Source of the DNA: Olsenella sp. An285
GTDB taxonomy: Bacteria > Actinomycetota > Coriobacteriia > Coriobacteriales > Atopobiaceae
Assembly: GCF_002159625.1 (NCBI RefSeq)
Contig: NZ_NFIZ01000002.1
Coordinates: 1 to 64,000, forward strand
DNA: 64,000 nt
Reading direction: 5' to 3'
Within the stretch, counting starts at the first letter, position 1. The number at the start of each line of letters is the position of its first letter. The translations under genes were made by a program, and so were the position numbers. Below the pieces are notes generated by a model. The model was not told the origin of the DNA and searched no databases. It saw nothing but the letters and a program-made list of their open reading frames with translations. Positions 54,615 through 62,601 of this stretch are shown here, piece after piece.

Positions 54615-55706
54615 TCAGGCGAGGCGGGCCGCCTTGAGCAGGGGAATCCTCATGATTCTGTCAATCAGGAGCGCAAGGGCGAGAAGGGCGAGGCTAAAGA
54701 CCGTTCCCACGGCCAGCAGGAGCCACTCCGAGCGGTCCAGCGACCACTGGCACACCTGCGTCGCGACGGGCTGCCAGAGGGGCGAGAAGATCGACTGCGT
54801 GATGTAGAAGCCCAGTACGGAGGGGGAGGCCGCGCACACCAGCCTCGTGGCAGCGCTCTCGCTCTCGGCCTGCCGGGGCCGCGCGGCGAGCGCGACGGCG
54901 CAGACGGCGAGCACGAAGGAGAGGAGCGAGGTCGACTTGAAGGAGAGGGCGTCCATGACCGCGAGGTCGCCCGCGAGGGCGGCGAGCCCCTCGGCCACGA
55001 GCGTGGCGGCGACTCCGCACGCGAGCGCCAGGAGCGCGCGCTCGAGGCGGGCCCTCGCGAGGAGGCCGCCCGTGAGGAAGGACGCGAGATAGGTGACGGC
55101 GCTCATGAGCTTCCGCCACTCCAGGAGGTCGCGGACCTCCTCACCGGGGGAGACGAAGGCGATGTAGGCGTTGACGGCAAAGACGCAGGCCACGAGGGCA
55201 AACGTCACGCCGCCCACGTGCGGCAGGCGGCGCCACGCCCAGCCGATGACGGGGCAGAGCGCTACGACCACCAGGTAGACCCATATGAACTCGAGCCCGC
55301 CCACGAGCCAGCCCGTCTCGGCGAGGGAGACCCCGGGGACGGGCGTCACCCAGGCGCTCACGGCAAGCGCAGCCGCGGCGTAGAGCGCGACGGAGAGGAC
55401 TATCGCCAGGGCGCGGCGCGCCGTCGAGCGTGCCTGCTCGTGCCAGTAGCCCGGCTGCTCCGAGGCGTCGGCGGCGCGCGGCAGGAGAAAGAGCCCGGAG
55501 ACGAGGAAGAAGACGTGGTTGCCAAAGGCGCCGAGCAGGCTCACCACGCCAAGTATGAGGGCGACGGGGGCGGAGGGCACCCACCAGCCCAGCTGAGCCA
55601 TGTCAAACCAGGGGAGCAGGGTGTGGAAGACGGCTATGCCCGCTATGGCAACGAGCCGCAGCGCCTCTATGCGCGGGTTGCGTCGCGGTGCGGGGCTCTG
55701 GCTCAT
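54615..55706 (-). CDS. Acyltransferase 3-like membrane protein
   Basis: 363 aa from ATG 55706 (GGGAGGAGC upstream). About ten membrane helices. The N-terminus matches acyltransferase-3 proteins: RNPRIEALRLVAIAGIAVFH, with the conserved Arg/His pair, then LGAFGNHVFFLVSGLFLLPR. Such proteins acetylate surface sugars or wall polymers. No glycan cluster lies nearby. Confidence 0.85.
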   Translation of the reverse strand: MSQSPAPRRNPRIEALRLVAIAGIAVFHTLLPWFDMAQLGWWVPSAPVALILGVVSLLGAFGNHVFFLVSGLFLLPRAADASEQPGYWHEQARSTARRALAIVLSVALYAAAALAVSAWVTPVPGVSLAETGWLVGGLEFIWVYLVVVALCPVIGWAWRRLPHVGGVTFALVACVFAVNAYIAFVSPGEEVRDLLEWRKLMSAVTYLASFLTGGLLARARLERALLALACGVAATLVAEGLAALAGDLAVMDALSFKSTSLLSFVLAVCAVALAARPRQAESESAATRLVCAASPSVLGFYITQSIFSPLWQPVATQVCQWSLDRSEWLLLAVGTVFSLALLALALLIDRIMRIPLLKAARLA

Positions 55707-56020
55707 GCGCTCCTCCCGTCGGGCTCTAGCGGGCATCACGGGGCCAGTATACGCCCTTCGCCGCTCCAAACGCGCCGCCCGCGAACCTGCCACCAATCTG
55801 ACGGCGCTTGTCACTTTTTGTACCGTCCCAGCTCAGAGCCGTCAAATCTGGTCGCAGGGCGCCGCGGGGGCGATTTTGGCGCGCCACGGCGGGGCTCGGC
55901 CTCCCCGCTCCTTCCCTACGATGTGGCCCCGCACGAAGCGCCCGTCAAAGGGGGACGCGCCCGTTTCGTGCAGAAGCTTGCATGTTTCAGGCACGTCCCT
56001 TTATGTGCAAGGAGGTCGAG
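55707..56020. other. Intergenic region with GGGACGTGCC-family hairpin
   Basis: Gap of 314 bases between divergent genes. At 55951-55999 a diverged copy of the 23041 palindrome is seen: GGGGACGCGCCCG...GTGCA, loop, TGCATGTTTCAGGCACGTCCC, then TTTATGTGCAAGGAGG. The last part runs into the prepilin peptidase ribosome-binding site, so the hairpin could affect its translation. The rest is GC-rich with no gene. Confidence 0.6.
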
Positions 56021-56530
56021 ATGGTTGCGGTTGCGGAGGGCGCGGCGCTCGTGGTTCTGGCGGTCGCCCTCGTGCGGGCCGCCCGGGCGGACCTGGAGAG
56101 GCGCGTCATCCCCAACGGGTGCTCGGCGGCGGTTGCGGCGTCAGGGCTCGCCTCGGCGCTGCTGAGGGCGCTCGACGAGGGCGGGCCGGCGCCCGTCGTG
56201 CGCTCGGCGCTCGGCGCGGCAGTCGTCCTTTGCGTGATGGTCCTCGCCGCCGCGGCGTCGCGACGGCTCACGGGGCGCGCCGGGGTGGGCGGAGGCGACG
56301 TCAAGCTGCTCTGCGCCGCGGGCGCGTGGGCCGGTCCCGCATGGGGGCTCGCGGTGGTTGCCGGGGCGTGCGCGACGTCACTCGCCCTCTCCGGAGCGGA
56401 GTACGTGTTTCGGCGTTTGACCGGGCATAAGAATGTTATCTACCGCCTTGGTGCTACCGCTGGCGGAATTCCCCTGGGGCCCGGAATCGCCCTTACCACG
56501 TTGACGGTGCTGCTGCTGGGACGGCATTGA
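56021..56530 (+). CDS. A24-family prepilin peptidase (short form)
   Basis: 169 aa from ATG 56021 (AAGGAGG upstream). Aspartyl protease motifs are kept: RAARADLERRVIPNG (first Asp) and GVGGGDVKLL (GxGD, second Asp), among five or six membrane helices. The N-terminal methyltransferase domain of full prepilin peptidases is missing, as in TadV/CpaA-type enzymes. No pilin, tad or general secretion genes lie nearby. Confidence 0.85.
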   Translation: MVAVAEGAALVVLAVALVRAARADLERRVIPNGCSAAVAASGLASALLRALDEGGPAPVVRSALGAAVVLCVMVLAAAASRRLTGRAGVGGGDVKLLCAAGAWAGPAWGLAVVAGACATSLALSGAEYVFRRLTGHKNVIYRLGATAGGIPLGPGIALTTLTVLLLGRH

Positions 56531-56579
56531 GGGGATTGGTATTTGAAGGAAGGCGCGGCGCCGTCCGCAGCTTTCCCGT

Positions 56580-56607
56580 TTGACCTCCGTGGCGTGGGTG
56601 GTATACC
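56580..56607 (+). promoter_or_regulatory. Candidate metF promoter and long leader
   Basis: TTGACC (56580-56585) and TATACC (56602-56607) are 16 bases apart and form the best promoter match in the gap 56531-56828. It would give a leader of about 215 bases before the metF ATG. The leader is GC-rich, with stems such as CCCGTA/TACGGG, but no known SAM or cobalamin riboswitch was recognised. Short reading frames in it look non-coding. Confidence 0.5.
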
Positions 56608-56828
56608 CAGAGAGGTCGTGTCCGGGCCAGCTCCGGCCGACCGCCCCGGGCGCAGCGGCCCCCGACCAAAGCGCCCGGGCTCTCGTTGTCCTTCTCGCCT
56701 CGTGCGCCATGACCCTCGCCCGTGCCACCGCGCCCGTAGGTCCGGGCTGTTACGGGTACCGAGCCGCCGCCTTCTCCCGTCCCTGCGGCGAGTAAGATAG
56801 CCCCAGGGTTTCGAGGAGAGGGGCTGGC

Positions 56829-57698
56829 ATGAGGATCGCAGACAAGCTCGCGGGGCATCAGACGTTCTCGTTCGAGATTTTCCCGCCCAAGGGGGACATG
56901 CCGCTCGAGACCGCGTACGCCGTGGCCAGCGAGATGGCGGCCGATCGCCCGGACTGGATATCCGTCACCTACTCCGCCGGGGGCTCGGGCAACTCGGCCA
57001 ACACGGTCCCCATTGCCGGGCAGATCGAGCACGACCTTGGCGTGACCGCGCTCGCGCACCTCACCTGCCTCGGCTCCGCGCGCGAGGACGTCGACGCCTA
57101 CGTGGCCGAGCTCGCCTCGGCGGGCGTGGAGAACGTGCTCGCCCTGCGCGGCGACCGGGCGCCCGGCCGCGAGGCCAAGGACTTCGCGCACGCCTCGGAC
57201 CTCATCGCGTACCTGCGCTCCTCGGGCGCGGACCTCTGCATAGGCGCCGCGTGCTACCCGGAGGGACACGTCGAGTCGCCCTCGGAGGAGGAGAGCTTCC
57301 GCTCGCTCTACCTCAAGCAGGAGGCCGGTGCGGACTACCTCGTCTCCCAGCTCTTCTTTGACAACGAGGACTTCTATCGCTTCCGCGAGAAGTGCCTGCG
57401 CCATCGCGTGCGCCTGCCCATCGTGGCGGGCATCATGCCCTTCACGAGCGTGAAGCAGATCCAGCGCATGGCCTTCACCTGCGGCGCGTCCATCCCCGCA
57501 AAGGTGGTCAAGTGCCTCGTCCTCGCCGGCGACGACCCGGCGGACCAGGCGCGCGCCGGCGTGGAGTACGCGTGCGAGCAGCTCTGCGACCTCGCCGCCA
57601 ACGGTGTGGACGGCCTGCACGTCTACAGCATGAACAAGCCGTCCGTGGCCCACGCTGCCCACGAGGCCCTTCTCGCCTGCGGCTACCTGGAGGCATAG
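56829..57698 (+). CDS. metF: Methylenetetrahydrofolate reductase
   Basis: 289 aa flavoprotein that makes 5-methyltetrahydrofolate for the methionine synthase downstream. Landmarks: FSFEIFPPKGDMPLETAYAV, ISVTYSAGGSG, AHLTCLGSAREDVDAYVAEL, NVLALRGDRAPG, GADYLVSQLFFDNEDFYRFR, LPIVAGIMPFTSVKQIQRMA, GVDGLHVYSMNKP. Start after AGAGGGG. The next gene begins one base after its stop. Confidence 0.97.
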   Translation: MRIADKLAGHQTFSFEIFPPKGDMPLETAYAVASEMAADRPDWISVTYSAGGSGNSANTVPIAGQIEHDLGVTALAHLTCLGSAREDVDAYVAELASAGVENVLALRGDRAPGREAKDFAHASDLIAYLRSSGADLCIGAACYPEGHVESPSEEESFRSLYLKQEAGADYLVSQLFFDNEDFYRFREKCLRHRVRLPIVAGIMPFTSVKQIQRMAFTCGASIPAKVVKCLVLAGDDPADQARAGVEYACEQLCDLAANGVDGLHVYSMNKPSVAHAAHEALLACGYLEA

Positions 57699-57699
57699 C

Positions 57700-58413
57700 G
57701 TGCCTCCCGTCCGCCGGGACTACGACGTCCGCTCCGTCGAGCGCGCGGAGGTCCTGCGCTACCTGGGCTACGCCGGCCAGCCCGTCACGCCGGAGCTCGA
57801 CGCCCGCATAGACGAGGTGGTCGCGAGCTGCCTGGCCACGTGCCGCCCGTGCGGCGCCACGCGCGTCTTCGACGTCGCCGGGCATGGCGAGAGGGACGGC
57901 GCGCCCGTGATCGAGCTCGCCGGCACCGCCCTCTCGCTCGAGGGGCGCTCCATCGCCGAGCATCTGGACGGCGCCGTGGCGGTGGGCGTGCTCGCCGTCA
58001 CGGCGGGCATGGGCGTGGAGGCGGAGCTCCGGCGCCTCTCTCTCACGGACCGTCTGGCGCAGGTGATCTTTGACGCGGCGGGCACGGCGGCGGTCGAGCG
58101 GGCGGCGGACGCGGCGGAGGCCGACGTCGTCGCCGAGGCGGCGGCGCGCGGGCTCCACTGCGGGACGCGCTTCTCGCCAGGCTACGGCGACCTACCGCTC
58201 TCCACGCAGCCGGTCCTTCTGGGGGCGCTGGACGCGGGGCGCCTCCTGGGCATCACGCTCTCGCCCGCGCTCCTCATGTCGCCCACCAAGAGCGTCACCG
58301 CCGTGGTCGGCCTCTTCGAGCGCCCGCGCCCGGGCGTGCGCACCAGCTGCGCGGGCTGCCCCTGCCGCGACTTCTGCGTGCTCCTGCGTGCCGGCAGCAC
58401 CTGCCGGGGATAG
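57700..58413 (+). CDS. Stand-alone methionine synthase reactivation domain
   Basis: 237 aa from a GTG at 57700 (GGAGG upstream), one base after metF. It matches the C-terminal activation domain of cobalamin-dependent MetH: RFSPGYGDLPLSTQPVLLGA and LLMSPTKSVTAVVGLFERP, ending in a cysteine cluster (SCAGCPCRDFCVLLRAGSTC) that may hold an Fe-S centre. In full-length MetH this domain binds SAM to re-methylate oxidised cobalamin; the MetH encoded downstream lacks it, so the two proteins probably work together. Confidence 0.92.
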   Translation: MPPVRRDYDVRSVERAEVLRYLGYAGQPVTPELDARIDEVVASCLATCRPCGATRVFDVAGHGERDGAPVIELAGTALSLEGRSIAEHLDGAVAVGVLAVTAGMGVEAELRRLSLTDRLAQVIFDAAGTAAVERAADAAEADVVAEAAARGLHCGTRFSPGYGDLPLSTQPVLLGALDAGRLLGITLSPALLMSPTKSVTAVVGLFERPRPGVRTSCAGCPCRDFCVLLRAGSTCRG

Positions 58414-58436
58414 GCCCCTCTGCGCCTCCCCGCCGG

Positions 58437-58619
58437 TTGAGGTGCGGCGGCGCGACAGTTCTGGGCCCGAAACCGTCGAGATCTCGCACGCCAAACTTTG
58501 AGGTGCGGCAACTCGACTGTTTGGCCGAGAAGAACGTCGAGAATCCGCACGCCAAACGTTGAGGTGCGGCAGCGCGACAGTTCTGGGCCCGAAACCGTCG
58601 CGATCTCGCACGCCAAACG
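58437..58619. repeat. Three tandem 61-bp hairpin repeats
   Basis: Units at 58437, 58498 and 58559, each exactly 61 bases, opening TTGAGGTGCGGC and closing CGCACGCCAAAC. Each unit is an imperfect inverted repeat (GGTGCGGC..CGAC / GTCG..CGCACGCC). Units 1 and 3 share the middle TTCTGGGCCCGAAACC; unit 2 has a different middle containing GGCCGAGAAGAACG. They fill the gap between the reactivation-domain gene and metH; TACGAT at 58654 is a possible metH -10. Confidence 0.88.
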
Positions 58620-58692
58620 GGCCACCCGTCACGCGCAGGAAACCCGGCACTGCTACGATGGGTCGAGAAGAACCTCGACCTCGGGAGCAGCC

Positions 58693-61149
58693 ATGACACG
58701 TGAGAAGAACCGCGAGCGCCGCGTGCGCGACGACCGCCTTGCCGCAGTCCTGCGCGGGGAGGAGTTCCTGCTCCTTGACGGGGCCATGGGGACCCAGCTC
58801 CAGGAGCGCGGCCTTGCCGCCGGGGAGCTGCCGGAGCTTCTCTGCCTCACGCACCCCGAGACCGTCACCGAGGTCCACGCAGCGTACGTGACCGCAGGGG
58901 CGGACGTGGTGACCACCAACACCTTTGGCGCCAACGCCGCAAAGCTGGGTGACGCGGCCACCGTGGAGGACGTGTTCTCCGCTGCCGTGGCCTGCGCCCG
59001 CGCCGCTGCCCCGCGCTACGTGGCGGCCGACCTCGGCCCCACGGGGCAGCTCCTGGAGCCCATGGGCACGCTCGCCTTCGAGGACGCCTACGAGCTCTTC
59101 GCGCGGCAGGTGCGCGCGGCGGACGCGGCCGGGGCGGACCTCTTCGTCATAGAGACCATGGCGGACCTCGCCGAGGCAAAGGCCGCACTTCTCGCCGTGC
59201 GCGAGAACTCGGACCTCCCCGCCTTCGTCACCATGACCTTCCAGGAGGACGGCCGCACCTTCCTCGGCACCACGCCGGAGGCGGCGGCGCTCACGCTCTC
59301 ATCGCTCGGGGCGGACGCCGTGGGAATCAACTGCTCGCTCGGCCCGGCCGAGGTGGCGCCGCTCGTGGGGCGCATGCTGCCCTGGGCGGACTGCCCCGTC
59401 ATGGTGCAGGCCAACGCCGGCCTGCCGCGCGTGGAGGGGGAGGTCACGGTCTATGACGTGGGACCGGAGGAGTACGCCGCCGCAGTGGCGGGCATGCTCG
59501 ACGCCGGCGTCACCGTCGTGGGCGGCTGCTGCGGCACCACGCCTGGGCACATAGCCGCCGAGCGGGCGCTCCTTGCCGGGCGCGCCCCCTTTGGGCGCCG
59601 GCCTCGGGACAGCTTTGCCGTTGCCGGCCCCCAGCGCGTCGTCGCGCTCGAGGCGGGCCAGGTGGGCGTCATCGGCGAGCGCATCAACCCCACGGGCAAG
59701 CGCCTCATGAAGGAGGCCCTGCGCACCGGCAACCACGACCACGTCATAGCCGAGGCCATAGCCCAGGAGCGCGCCGGGGCGCAGATCCTTGACGTCAACG
59801 CCGGTCTGCCGGAGATAGACGAGCGGGCGGTCATGTGCCGCCTGGTCTCCGAGCTTCTCTCCGTGACCACGCTGCCGCTGCAGATCGACTCCTCGGACCC
59901 CGCGGTCGTGGAGGCGGCGGTGCGCAGCTATCCCGGAAAGCCCCTCATCAACTCGGTCAACGGCAAGGCGGAGTCGCTTGCCGCGGTGGTGCCCCTGGCT
60001 GCCCGCTACGGGTGCGCCCTCGTGGGCCTCACGCTGGACGAGGACGGGATTCCCGACACGGCGGAGGGCCGCCTCGCCGTTGCGCGCAAGATCGTGGCCG
60101 CGACGGATGCCGCCGGCATCCCGCGGCACGACGTGGCGATAGACTGCCTCGCCATGGCGGCCTCCACGGACCAGACCGCCCCGGGCACCATCCTCTCCGC
60201 CATCCGGGCGGTGAAGGAGGAGCTCCCGGGCGTGCGCACCGTCCTCGGCGTCTCCAACATCAGCTTTGGCCTGCCCTTCCGCCCCCTGCTCAACGCCACC
60301 TTCCTTGCGGCGGCCCTGGGCGCGGGGCTCGACCTCGCGATCATCAACCCGGGCGTGCGGCGCATGATGGACGTGGTCGACTCCTGGCGCGTGCTCTCAG
60401 GGGAGGACGAGCAGGCCCGCTTCTACGTGGAGCACTACGCGGACCGCAGCGACGCCGTCCCCGCGGCGGGCGCTCCCGCGACGGGCGAGAAGAACGGCGC
60501 GCCCGCGCCCGCCGGGCTGCCGGACGACCCCGTCGAGCGCGCACGTGCCCTCGTGATAGACGGGCGCGGCGGGCCCATGGCAGACGCGATGTCCGAGATC
60601 CTCCGGGAGCGCGACGCGCTCTTCGCCATCAACGAGGTCCTCGTGCCGGCTCTTGACGAGGTGGGGCGGCGCTTTGAGGCGGGGTCCTTCTTCCTGCCGC
60701 AGCTCATGGCCTCTGCCGAGGCGGCCAAGGCGGGCTTCGAGGCAATACGCGCGAGCGTGCCCGCGGGCGAGGCCTCGGCGGGCAAGGGTCCGATCGTGGT
60801 GTGCACCGTGCGCGGGGACATCCACGACATAGGCAAGAACATCGTGCGCATGCTGCTCGAGAACTACGGCTTCGAGGTCATCGACCTCGGGCGCGACGTG
60901 GACCCCGAGGTCGTGGCGCGCGCCGTTGAGGAGCGCCACGTGCGCCTGGCCGGGCTCTCGGCCCTCATGACCACAACGGTTCCCGCCATGGCGGAGACGA
61001 TCGAGCTTCTGCGCAAGCGCGCGCCGTGGTGCAAGGTCGTCGTGGGCGGCGCCGTGCTCACGCCGGAGTACGCGCAGATGGTGGGGGCGGACTACTACGC
61101 CAAGGACGCCACCGAGACCGCGCGCATAGCCTCCGAGCTCTTCTCGTAG
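58693..61149 (+). CDS. metH: Cobalamin-dependent methionine synthase (no activation domain)
   Basis: 818 aa from ATG 58693; full MetH is about 1200. Domains in order: homocysteine-binding barrel (LLDGAMGTQLQERGL; Zn ligands Cys in GINCSLGP and the pair in GGCCGTTPGH), pterin/methyl-THF-binding barrel (GERINPTGKRLMKEAL, LDVNAGLPEIDE, LGVSNISFGLPFR), cap (RDALFAINEVLVPALDEVG) and B12 domain (GDIHDIGKNIVRMLLENYGF, with the cobalt-ligand His). A Pro/Ala linker (ATGEKNGAPAPAG) joins the barrels to the cap. The missing reactivation domain is encoded at 57700-58413. Confidence 0.96.
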   Translation: MTREKNRERRVRDDRLAAVLRGEEFLLLDGAMGTQLQERGLAAGELPELLCLTHPETVTEVHAAYVTAGADVVTTNTFGANAAKLGDAATVEDVFSAAVACARAAAPRYVAADLGPTGQLLEPMGTLAFEDAYELFARQVRAADAAGADLFVIETMADLAEAKAALLAVRENSDLPAFVTMTFQEDGRTFLGTTPEAAALTLSSLGADAVGINCSLGPAEVAPLVGRMLPWADCPVMVQANAGLPRVEGEVTVYDVGPEEYAAAVAGMLDAGVTVVGGCCGTTPGHIAAERALLAGRAPFGRRPRDSFAVAGPQRVVALEAGQVGVIGERINPTGKRLMKEALRTGNHDHVIAEAIAQERAGAQILDVNAGLPEIDERAVMCRLVSELLSVTTLPLQIDSSDPAVVEAAVRSYPGKPLINSVNGKAESLAAVVPLAARYGCALVGLTLDEDGIPDTAEGRLAVARKIVAATDAAGIPRHDVAIDCLAMAASTDQTAPGTILSAIRAVKEELPGVRTVLGVSNISFGLPFRPLLNATFLAAALGAGLDLAIINPGVRRMMDVVDSWRVLSGEDEQARFYVEHYADRSDAVPAAGAPATGEKNGAPAPAGLPDDPVERARALVIDGRGGPMADAMSEILRERDALFAINEVLVPALDEVGRRFEAGSFFLPQLMASAEAAKAGFEAIRASVPAGEASAGKGPIVVCTVRGDIHDIGKNIVRMLLENYGFEVIDLGRDVDPEVVARAVEERHVRLAGLSALMTTTVPAMAETIELLRKRAPWCKVVVGGAVLTPEYAQMVGADYYAKDATETARIASELFS

Positions 61150-61156
61150 AGCGCAG

Positions 61157-61191
61157 CGGGGCGGCGGGCCGTTGAGCTGCCCGCCGCCCCG
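61157..61191. terminator. Hairpin between convergent metH and lipoprotein genes
   Basis: CGGGGCGGCGGGC and GCCCGCCGCCCCG form a perfect 13-bp stem with a 9-base loop just past the metH stop. No U tract follows on the plus strand. Confidence 0.65.
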
Positions 61192-61217
61192 TCTGGCGTC
61201 GTTCGCCTTACCCGGTT

Positions 61218-62345
61218 CTATAGGCCTACCGAGTCCACGCCGAAGACTGCCTGGTCATGTGTAAACCCCTCGAACTCGAGCTGGCCGATGAGCTCGTCTC
61301 TTGAGAAGGAGCTGTAGTCGAGGTATTGCTGCGCCGACTTTGCTGCCTGCTCGTTCCAGTCGGCTCCGCAGGAGTCGACTGCGTAAGTGGCCTGCTCAGT
61401 TGTAAACCCCTCGAACTCGAGCTGGTCGATGAGGCCAGTGTAGGAGAAGGCCGAGTAATCGAGATAGTCTCCGGCCTGGCCGAGCGCCTGCGCATTCCAG
61501 TCTGCCCCGCAGCGGTCGACCGCCCACGTCGCATCCTCGGTGGAGAACCCCTCGAACTCGAGCTGGTCGATGAGGCCGGTGTAGGAGAAGTGCGAGTAGT
61601 TCAGATAGCTCGCTGCGCTTTCCAACGCATTCTGCTGGCTTACGGAAGCGGCGGAAGTGTCGGGAGCAATCGGGGCAGGCTCTTCAGCCGTGTCAGATGC
61701 TGTTGGGGTAGGGTCCTCGTCGTTCGTCTCAGGCTCTTCCGTCGGCTGGTATGCCGCGAGGTTGCCGGCGAGGGCGCTCGTGATGGCGTTCTCGACGCCC
61801 TCGTCGGGAACCCAGCCGTCGTCGGTCTTCGTGAAGTCGAGCTGGACGGTCGAGGTCTTGGTGCCGATGCCCTCGAGCACGCTCAGCATCTCCTCGCCCA
61901 GGCGGGCGTAGAGCGCCTCCTCGTCGGTGGCGAGCGCGAGAATCTCCGGGTCCGATGCCAGCTCGGTCATTGCGGACTCGATCTCGCCGGGGATGGCCTC
62001 AACATCCTTGAACGTGAGGCTGGTCTCCGCCGTGGCTGAGTCGCCGTTCACCGTCACATTTCCGATCTCGTAGTCGAATCCTCCGAGCACCGCCCGTACC
62101 ATGTCCTCCCCGGTGATGCCGAAACTCTCGAGGGTCTCCGTCGCCGCCCCCAGGCTCTCCGTCAGCGTACCCATCGTCTCCTCGTCGAGCTCCTTGAAGG
62201 GCTCGAGCTCCGACGCGATGAGCTCCCGGATGACCTCCTCGGGGTTCGGCTCCTGCGTGCCGCAGGCCGTCACGCCAATGCAGCAGGTCAGCGCGAGCGC
62301 GAGGGCGGCCAGCCCCGAGATTATCCGGCTGAGGTGCTTGTTCAT
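61218..62345 (-). CDS. Lipoprotein with three Ltp-type repeats
   Basis: 375 aa from ATG 62345. Lipobox VTAC with Cys28 as the lipid site. Residues 30-200 form a helical/beta domain resembling DUF5105; 201-238 is a Pro/Thr/Glu linker. Residues 240-286, 287-333 and 334-375 are three copies of a ~47-aa Ltp (PF07553-type) repeat: ESAASYLNYSHFSYTGLIDQ, LEFEGFSTEDATWAVD, CGADWN. Ltp repeats are known from a phage lipoprotein that blocks DNA injection by related phages, and also occur in bacterial surface proteins. A superinfection-exclusion role is possible but not shown. Confidence 0.88.
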   Translation of the reverse strand: MNKHLSRIISGLAALALALTCCIGVTACGTQEPNPEEVIRELIASELEPFKELDEETMGTLTESLGAATETLESFGITGEDMVRAVLGGFDYEIGNVTVNGDSATAETSLTFKDVEAIPGEIESAMTELASDPEILALATDEEALYARLGEEMLSVLEGIGTKTSTVQLDFTKTDDGWVPDEGVENAITSALAGNLAAYQPTEEPETNDEDPTPTASDTAEEPAPIAPDTSAASVSQQNALESAASYLNYSHFSYTGLIDQLEFEGFSTEDATWAVDRCGADWNAQALGQAGDYLDYSAFSYTGLIDQLEFEGFTTEQATYAVDSCGADWNEQAAKSAQQYLDYSSFSRDELIGQLEFEGFTHDQAVFGVDSVGL

Positions 62346-62601
62346 CAGGTCCTCCTTGCGTCGTTGGTCCCTCAAGTATGAGGCAGGGCTTTCAGACTGC
62401 TTCAAGCTTTCGGCCGGCGGGCCCACATCGGGGGCGGGGAGCCCAATGCCCGTGCCGTGCCAAGACCGCTCGCCGGCCAGACGTTCTTCTCGCCGATTGC
62501 CCGACACATTCCGGAAATCTGTTGGATACGCTGAACTGACTATGCCGTGGCCGAGGGGGCCGCGGTGCGCAATAGACTCCAGAAGTGCAAGGAGAGGGCC
62601 T

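Noticed and set aside
56608-56828. SAM or cobalamin riboswitch before metF
   Set aside because: No conserved core of either class could be found by eye; kept only as an unexplained leader.
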